From Massospora cicadina (Eukaryota; Entomophthoromycota; Entomophthoromycetes; Entomophthorales; Entomophthoraceae): a stretch of 64,000 bases of DNA. Positions 57,860 through 64,000 of the stretch are shown here, one piece after another. The DNA is taken from assembly GCA_022478985.1 (NCBI GenBank), contig JAKSZP010018542.1, positions 62,001 through 126,000 on the forward strand. Direction: 5' to 3'. A program made the translations under genes and the position numbers. Each line of letters begins with the position of its first letter. Position 1 is the stretch's first letter. The notes below the pieces were generated by a model. That model was not told where the DNA came from, ran no database searches, and worked only from the letters and a program-made list of their open reading frames with translations.

Positions 57860-58863
57860 CGCCTTAGTTGTATCTAGATAACCCATTATTATAGATAATG
57901 ATAGCTATGGTATAATATTATTAGGGCCAATTAAAAGCCACTTGGGTGCAAAGTTGTCTCATGGCATTAATCAAATTGAACCTCCTAAATTAGTGCACTA
58001 ATATTTATGCAATGAGGCGGAATTTTGGGTTTGATTAATGAAATTGATTATTAAGCACTTGAATATAGACGTCCCAATTATGGGCGTACTAGGTGCTATG
58101 AAAGGCCTTCTGAAATCCCAATTAGGGGTACCTCATGTTTATGAGTCAAATAACTTTTTATCCCCATTATTGATATTCGTCAAGTTATGATGTAACCTTG
58201 TTTGGGAAAACTTTAATGTAGAATTTTGCATTCAAACTTGACCCGATTATAGGAGTAAAATTACCATTAATTGGGCTGAGATAATTATTAAGTTTTAGTC
58301 AAATCAAGGGCCAAATTGACTTGGGGATATTTCATGTTTATTGCCATGACCAGCAGAGAATTGGCATATAATGAATGAGCTCATCTTATAAATGAGCTCA
58401 TCTAAAGATGCCTGAAAGGTATGTAACATTGGTGCCTAGCCAATTAATAAAATCATCTTTAATCATCATCATTTATAACCATCATATTATATCTTTATTA
58501 ATTAATGTTGCGCATCTATCATCCATCTGATATTTTTTTATCAGCTGCCTTTATGTCTATATTAAAATTTTGTGTGTTTATATTTCCCAAAGCAAAGAAC
58601 TCAATTATACCTTCCATAGATGTAGTCCCAATTATAAAGTAAAAATATTCCTATTTTTTTACAAAGACAAAAGGTCTTGTAATTTGTTGTTATCAGTAAA
58701 CTTAATAACGATGACCGTACTGGAGTTACTTGGCTATTATCAAGTATCATTGAAAATTCTACTTCCTGATTCTGAGCAGTAGTTTGTTTAAAAAAAGTGA
58801 GGTAATATCCTCACTTCCCCTGTTAAGTTAATTTCGCTTTCATCATTGGCTAAAAACTTAACT

Positions 58864-59308
58864 GTATTACCATCAATTTATCCCTAATTTCGCTCAACTC
58901 AATGAACCTCTTGTCTGTCCGCTTGTCAGGAACACCTTTTCACATGGAAAGTGGAGCAATGAACTGCACTCAAGGCAATAAAGATTTTATTAGAGATGAC
59001 TTATCTTACAATTTCCAGTCTATGGAAGCCATTCTTTTTGTTTGCTGATGCCTCTGAAATAGCTGAAGGAGCCACCTATTCACAACTAGATGAGGATGGC
59101 ATTGACCAACCAGCGCCTATTATAGCAGAACGCTTTCCAAAGCTGAGAAAAATTATTGCATCATGGAGAAATAGCTCTTAGCTGTTCTCCAAGTGAAGAA
59201 ACATTTCCACCCTTCTTGTATGGTACAAACTTTACATTTGTTACAGACCACGCTTCTCTAAAGTGGCTGTAAAACATACAAGATCTAACAGGAAGAGTAG
59301 CCCACTGA
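58864..59308 (+). pseudogene. E4 RT end and RNase H (continued)
   Basis: Resumes at YYHQFIPNFAQLNEPLV directly after the E6 3' LTR. RNase H follows from about 59030 with LFADASEIAEGATYSQLD (catalytic Asp in ADAS), then AERFPKLRK and VTDHASLKWL (59235-59270). It is cut at 59308 in GRVAH, where the canonical sequence is GRLARWALKL, by the 1.1-kb insertion. Confidence 0.8.
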
Positions 59309-60419
59309 TGTGACGGATGGGGACCCTGAACACTGCCACAAAGCATTTAGGCAAGAGGGCCCAGGTAAGTGCCCACAAGCAGGATAATCCTGATGTGGAA
59401 AAATCCCTAATCCGATCATGGGAAAGCACTTGACTATGTAAGTTTGGGTAACAGTCAGAACTTTTCTGACGCCAAGCAAAAGGGTCTGCCCTCCAGAAAG
59501 CGCATATAAGGACTCAATGGCCTTGTCAAAGTCTGAGCTGTAGTCTATTTTTAGTTTCCCATTTAGACTTAATAAAGATGATTTTCTGATTTAAAAATTA
59601 ATTTTGGAATTTATTAAGTTTTATTTCAAATTATAGAAGACAAAGCTGCTTTACACAACTTTAACAGTTAAAATTTATAATAGGCTTAGGGATAAGTGTG
59701 AGTCTGGTTCTCCATGGAGTCTGTGGGCAACGTTTTGGCAGCAGGCATAACCCAAGAATCTAGACCCTCAATTTCCTTGTTAAGACCCATTCCAGCACTA
59801 GGATTGGGTACCTTTGCAGTTGTAGAAACTTTTACAAACTTATTGTTTCGCTTTGAATTATTATTGAAGCCAAACCTTTGTTGATGTCCTTATCTCTAAA
59901 TTTTAGATTTATTAAAAAGGGTTTGGAAGCCTCTGATTTGCCCAATTGCCATTTCTGAAAGGCTTGTCCAGCCTCAACTGAAGTGCCGGCATCAGGTTGG
60001 CCAGAGCGCCAATTACAAGGATTTTCATTCTCATTGTCTTTTTTATTATATCGTGATTGGCGGTATCTTATTGGCCAGAGCGCCATTTAAAAAGATTTTC
60101 ATCCTCATCAACACATTTGGAGACATTGGACTAAGCTTCATCTGGTTGGCCAGAGTTTTATTCTTGATGATCAGCTCCCTCATTGATTTATTTTGTAACA
60201 TTGGATTTGGCAGCATCAGGTTAGCTAAATCGCCATTTACAAGGACACCCTTCCTCATCATCCTCAAGATAATTATTTAGGTTCAATCTTAAGGCATCTG
60301 ATTCATCAGATTGTCATTTTAAAAATTCGTAGCCATTGTGCCCATCACCCTTGGGCCCAATCATTAACATAGGGTTGATTAGGGCTATGTGGCGGTCAGG
60401 AAACGCCTTGACCGTTACA
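59309..60419 (+). mobile_element. 1.1-kb LTR-like insertion in E4 RNase H
   Basis: 1,111 bp with termini TGTGACGG...CCGTTACA (inverted, one mismatch) in flanks actga/tctgg (three of five matching). E4 reads GRVAH before and WALKLQHYK after. The left part has LTR features: gcatataaggactc (59505, TATA-like) and aataaag (59571). The right part contains antisense coding-like sequence with tandem repeats. It could be a deleted LTR element or a solo LTR with captured sequence; no PBS or second LTR was found. Confidence 0.6.
59650..60290 (-). pseudogene. Antisense fragment with ~24-residue tandem repeats
   Basis: On the minus strand, 60250-59980 holds about four imperfect units of roughly 73 bp, each giving a version of NENENPCNWRSGQPDAG (also DEDENLFKWRSGQ and PCKWRFS). 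Downstream (59960-59830) reads QAFQKWQLGKSEASKPF. Frames change between units. No recognised family; a repeat-bearing Gag tail or a captured host fragment are both possible. Confidence 0.5.
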
Positions 60420-61740
60420 TCTGGGCTCTCAAGCTTCAGCACTATAAGAATATTATCCGCCAATCTGAAACAAAGCACATGAATGTAGATGGACTGACTT
60501 GACTTCCCCTACTATAATTAGACAATAACGAAGCTGAACAATTACTTGACCTACTCATGAAGCTAGATTCAAGGGAGGATGAAGATGAACCTTTCCAGAA
60601 AATTCTATAATGACATGATTAAGATATCAATGTTCTCAACGGATACTTTACAAGAAAGATGTAATTGACTGCTACCTTACTTACAAACTATATAATGGGT
60701 ACCAGGTATAATGAAAGCCTACACTACCTTAGGACATGGAGGAGCCTGGAAATTTACAGATGGATCAATTATTACTACTATTTGCAAGTAATACTAGACT
60801 CTGTAGTGGAGGTCTTAAACACTTGCATAACTTGTAAAAGGCAGCTTCCACATAAGACTAAGTACAAGTGTCAGCCCATGACCCCTCAGAGCCGTTCAAA
60901 CAATCAGTTTAGAAATCATAGGATATTACCTGAATCTACAGAAGGGAATCAATAAATTTTGTAGGGATTGATAATTTCATAAAGTGGCTTAAAGCAATCA
61001 CTATCCTTGCACAGAACACTAAAGGTACTGCTAACTTATCAATTTGAAACATATACTATGCATGGCAGCCCATAGATACTTATATATGATAACGGGAAGA
61101 ACTTTACATCCAGAGCTGAAGAATCTTAGCCACAAGCATGGGAATTCAACAACTATTCTCAGCTCCCTAAATCCATTCAGCTAAAGGGAATTAGAAAGAA
61201 AAATGGAACATTGTTATAATATTATGCAAGATTGCCACTACTGATCCATTACACTAGGGCCAATATCTCCCAAGTGCATCGAGGGTTTACCAGATAAGTC
61301 TCCATAAATTTATACAAATGTCTCCTTTCAAGACCTTATGCTGAAGAGACTCTAGAGTCTCAGTTTCATTAACTCATAGAGTTATCAATGAAAATACCAA
61401 AGAGCCTATGAAAGTGCTAAGACAGTTGCCAAAAGATTATCCAATTACATTCTGAAGCGATGTCTAAACTAGCCAAGACAGCTTAAAGAGAAGGTCAAGC
61501 AGCAAATGCAACTTGCCAACAATCACCCGCCTTTAAAATTTCAGACTTATTTTTATAGTATAACAAATGAATAGCACCCCAAGGAGGTAAATGAAAAACC
61601 ATCTGGGATGGGCCATATGCTATCAATTATATACATGGGACAAATATCAATCAAATGCTTCAAAACTGGAGTAACTATCAACTAAATACATATTTGATTC
61701 TTGCATTGGTACTCCCCTGCCAATACTTTTGAAGGGGTGA
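60420..61740 (+). pseudogene. E4 RNase H end, integrase and polypurine tract
   Basis: WALKLQHYKNIIRQSETKHM (60421-60480) ends RNase H. Integrase: VVEVLNTCITCKRQL (Cys pair of HHCC, 60805-60845), IYDNGKNFTSR (second Asp, 61085-61115) and a C-terminal IWDGPYAINYIHG (61607-61645). The first catalytic Asp and the Glu could not be placed. The polypurine tract TTTTGAAGGGGTGA lies at 61727-61740. Heavily broken. Confidence 0.78.
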
Positions 61741-62388
61741 TGTCACATACCAGTATATCAAACATGAAGGGAAGTGTATCAAGTATTTGACTCCCTCAAC
61801 TGAATCAATGCCTAGACCTGAGAAGGGGTTAAAGTAACTACCTAGTAAAATTACATGGTGAAATCAATAGTTGGCACAGCTCATATTAACTTTAGAAAAC
61901 TCTGATGGAACAAATTGCGTCTAAGTTACCCTAAGATGAAATCTTACCTAATCAAACGAAAGATCATCAGATGATAAGATGAAAACTACTCAAGGTGATG
62001 GGGCAGAAAATCAAGATAAATTGGAAAAAAGGGTACAAATAAAAAATCTGCCATATGATCAACACAAGTGCCACGCAATTTCTTCTGACTTGGGTATTTG
62101 ACTCACAATTTTGCCCTTATGAAATATGATGAAAGGCATTATGCCTTCCAGATTGTATTACCTGACCAAGAGCCTCCCTTCCAGATTCCCTTTACCATTA
62201 TTTTAACCCTTTTCGCTTTGGGTCTTATATTGTTAAATGCACATATAAGACCCGATTTATCTTAATATCTATAAAAATCATTATGGGTGAATGTATATAT
62301 GAGACACATTATCTCATGAATTAATAACCAAAAATCACCAAACTTTGCAAAGCTAATTAATAAATTATGTAGATAGTCATAGGCTATT
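61741..62388 (+). repeat. E4 3' LTR (3' end uncertain)
   Basis: Begins TGTCACATACC after the polypurine tract. Blocks match 13307-13730 and 22051-22250. Alignment fades after about 62260, and the LINE copy starts at about 62389, so the last part may be lost or flanking DNA. Confidence 0.7.
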
Positions 62389-64000
62389 TTTTTAAGTTTA
62401 AATTTATTGCGGGGAAGGCCGACCATGGGATGGACACTTCCAAATATGACTCAGACGAGACAAAACTTAGTACCAGGTGAGGCACCCCAGAGAAGCGATG
62501 CTATCTCTTGTTGCCAGCGGGAACGCCACTTATGGGAAAGGGGAGGGAACGTGTTTAGGGGTCGTAGCCACTATTGAGCACGTGTGGAGGAAGGGGTCTG
62601 ATTTGATGAACCAGACTGGGAACCAGGAGGAGACCAGCTGCCGGCGACGTGGTGGGAGATATCCAAACATCCACGCTTGAAAGTGATCCACCAAATGAGA
62701 CCGGAATCTGTGGACAGCTTCAGGGAGGGTGGGGATGGATCCGGCGATGGCATCCAAGACAATCATGTGGATAGTCCACATGGCGATTGCAACCACCAGA
62801 GCACGAAGGGAGGGTAAGAGGGGGAGGCCATTGATGAAGCAAACATATCTCTTGACAGACTGAAGGGATGTGTTTGATCCTGGCCTAGCAGACGTTGGAC
62901 TTCACGCCATATTACTTTAAAGGTGGGGCACTTCTCCAGGCGGTGAAACAGCGTTCCATACTGGCCACACACGACACAGGATGAGTGTAAAGCATTAGAG
63001 CGCTCAGCTGTATGATACACCCGCCTCAGGCAGCGCCACACATGGGAGCGGACTTGAGGCTGCAACAGAGGATGGTGTGCGTATTTCCAGATAGTCTTTT
63101 GGGTCTCAGTGGAATAAGGGATGTCCATCATGTACAAATAGTCCACCCTGGATAGGACTTGGGGTCGAATGGGGATCACGCCATCATGGATGGGTAGCCC
63201 CTGTACCTTTTGTGTGAACTGAGGAGAGGGGCGGCCTCTTTGGGTTGTATGTCCACTAATACGAATTCTCCACTCTGCGCTTCGCATGGAGAGTAGGATT
63301 CGTTTGTAGTGGGTTTTGGTCCCGTGAGGACCTGTGGCTGATGTGTGTGATGCGAGGTATTTCATCAGGGAGTGGGGGTTTGATGGATTGTTGAGGCCCA
63401 AGGCTCGGGAGAAGTTGGAGCAGGCTGCGCGGGACCAGTGTTGGGATGGGAGTGTAGGAGCAGTGACGTCCGCAATCCAGGTGCCCAGGATCTTGGCGGC
63501 ATGGGCTTTGAAGTCAAGTAGGCCCATGCCACCATAATGATGAGGGCCAAACATGACCTCTAGCCATACTGGTGGAGGGCGGCCTGACCAAAGCCAACCT
63601 TGTAGCAAAGCATACAGGGATTTGAAGTAGCTTGGGGAGAAGGGGATGGCGTGGGCTCCAAACCAGACTTTGGATAGGAGCATAGAGTTGGCAAGAACAA
63701 CCCTGCCAGTGAGGGTAGTAGGGTGGGCTCTGAGAGAGGCGATTTGCTTCGTCACGTTGTCCAGTATATGGCCCTCCATTACTGCTGACGCATATCCTCC
63801 TGCCTCCAACCACACGCCCAGATGGCGTACCGGTCCTATGGTAGGTCGCGGCACAAAGGGGAGCACCAGTGGAGCGGTGTGTTTTGAGTTAGTAAGGCGT
63901 GGACTTGGGTGAGCAGATGGGCTGGGTTGGGAACTACTTGCTGGGGCCCAGCAGTTCTGAAACTGACCAAGAAGGATGATTTCAGTTTTGGAGGCGTTCA
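62389..64000 (-). mobile_element. LINE copy 2, 3' part, runs off the window
   Basis: Minus-strand copy of the LINE at 49294-54575, from the 3' tail (AATAAATTTAAACTT..) back to the RT region. Differences from the first copy are scattered single bases, a few per hundred at most. The 5' part lies beyond 64000. It sits at or just beyond the E4 3' LTR. No target duplication can be checked because one end is outside. Confidence 0.92.
62530..64000 (-). pseudogene. LINE ORF2 C-terminal part (partial; one frameshift)
   Basis: Open for 367 codons (63866-62763) through the post-RT region and the zinc finger C-VV-C-GQYGTLF-H-RLEK-C. It then shifts at a C-run near 62825 (five C here, six in the other copy) and continues to a stop at 62530. 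It keeps HFQAWMFGYLPPRRRQ where the other copy has a stop. The 3' UTR is about 140 bp. Together the two copies show that the family consensus is very likely intact. Confidence 0.88.

Larger units (their letters stand above)
33156..58863 (+). mobile_element. E6, Ty3/Gypsy retrotransposon carrying four nested insertions
   Basis: The LTR at 33156-34314 pairs with 55812-58863; the latter is 1.14 kb once the half-LINE and its duplication are removed. The PBS is at 34318 and the polypurine tract at 55801-55811 (ATTGAGGGAAG). The flanks are gaatt (left) and gtatt (right), four of five matching, and E4 RT resumes with YYHQFIPNFAQL exactly where it stopped. Removing E5, half-LINE 3, the LINE and half-LINE 2 leaves about 10.3 kb. 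The extra length over normal Ty3 is the 3' region with the antisense gene. Confidence 0.82.
55812..58863 (+). repeat. E6 3' LTR, split by half-LINE copy 2
   Basis: LTR pieces 55812-55966 and 57876-58863 match the 5' LTR in order. The half-LINE and one duplication copy account for the gap. Begins TGTTAAATTATG right after the polypurine tract; ends CTTAACT. Confidence 0.87.
13307..62388 (+). mobile_element. E4, Ty3/Gypsy retrotransposon exploded by nested insertions
   Basis: Native pieces are 13307-13730 and 22051-22410 (5' LTR), 22411-25858 (Gag, PR, linker), 32249-33155 (RT), 58864-59308 (RT end, RNase H), 60420-61740 (RNase H end, IN, polypurine tract) and 61741-62388 (3' LTR). Subtracting E2, the SINE, E3, E6 and the 1.1-kb insertion with their duplications leaves about 7.4 kb, normal for Ty3. 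The LTR halves match on both sides (for example catatgatcaac at about 62052 against caaatgatcaac at 13642, and ttaccattatt at 22103 and 62189), which ties the two ends together. Confidence 0.8.

Noticed and set aside
1..64000. CRISPR arrays, bacterial operons, ribosome-binding sites or rRNA
   Set aside because: No regular repeat-spacer pattern, no rRNA-like conserved blocks, and all coding content is eukaryotic transposon.

Overview
The window reads as gene-free, transposon-dense nuclear DNA of a eukaryote, most likely a fungus. The Ty3/Gypsy polyproteins, with aspartic protease, RT, RNase H, HHCC integrase and an SH3-like C-terminus, and a Tad1/I-like LINE with an APE endonuclease and a C-terminal CCHC are the kinds found in large, repeat-rich fungal genomes. 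No host gene was recognised. Other eukaryotes are not excluded. Almost every reading frame is broken by stops and frameshifts. The Ty3 material is AT-rich; the LINE-type units are visibly richer in G+C.

The layout is a stack of insertions inside insertions. Names used here: E0 is a very old minus-strand Ty3/Gypsy element, left in pieces at 1-288, 2231-3356 and 12217-13306. It was hit by an ORF1-only LINE-like unit (289-2230) and by Ty3 element E1 (3357-12216, ~97% identical LTRs). E1 in turn carries a 704-bp Tc1/mariner derivative (8616-9319). E4 is a plus-strand Ty3 element whose ends lie at 13307 and about 62388. It is only about 7.4 kb of native sequence, spread over 49 kb by five nested insertions: E2 (minus Ty3, 13731-22045, exact GCACT duplication) in its 5' LTR, a 133-bp tRNA-SINE (22912-23044), E3 (Ty3, 25859-32243, exact GATAC duplication), E6 (Ty3, 33156-58863) and a 1.1-kb LTR-like insertion (59309-60419). 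E6 is itself loaded with Ty3 element E5 (34931-41153), a second ORF1-only unit (about 47321-49240), a nearly complete LINE (49294-54575) and a third ORF1-only unit (55967-57859) sitting in its 3' LTR. A second LINE copy (62389 to the window end, minus strand) closes the window.

Three observations stand out. (1) The LINE, the ORF1-only 'half-LINEs' and two tRNA-headed SINEs end in the same 3' tail, which suggests one LINE machinery mobilising three kinds of RNA. (2) Two diverged Ty3 elements (E2 and E3) have a Gag with an unusual N-terminal extension: a hydrophobic leader, a conserved helical/coiled-coil domain, a collagen-like Gly-X-Y tract and a second helical segment before the usual capsid region. 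(3) Three insertions of only 13-21 bp, each ending in the same A-tailed 11-nt motif and each flanked by 13-17-bp target duplications, look like the smallest visible products of target-primed reverse transcription from a LINE whose body is not in the window.

E6 also has an antisense gene of about 1.2 kb between integrase and 3' LTR that matches no family I know. All Ty3 polymerases are disabled by stops, frameshifts or catalytic substitutions. The LINE RT keeps its FADD motif, and its two copies are nearly identical, so it is the most recently active family seen here.
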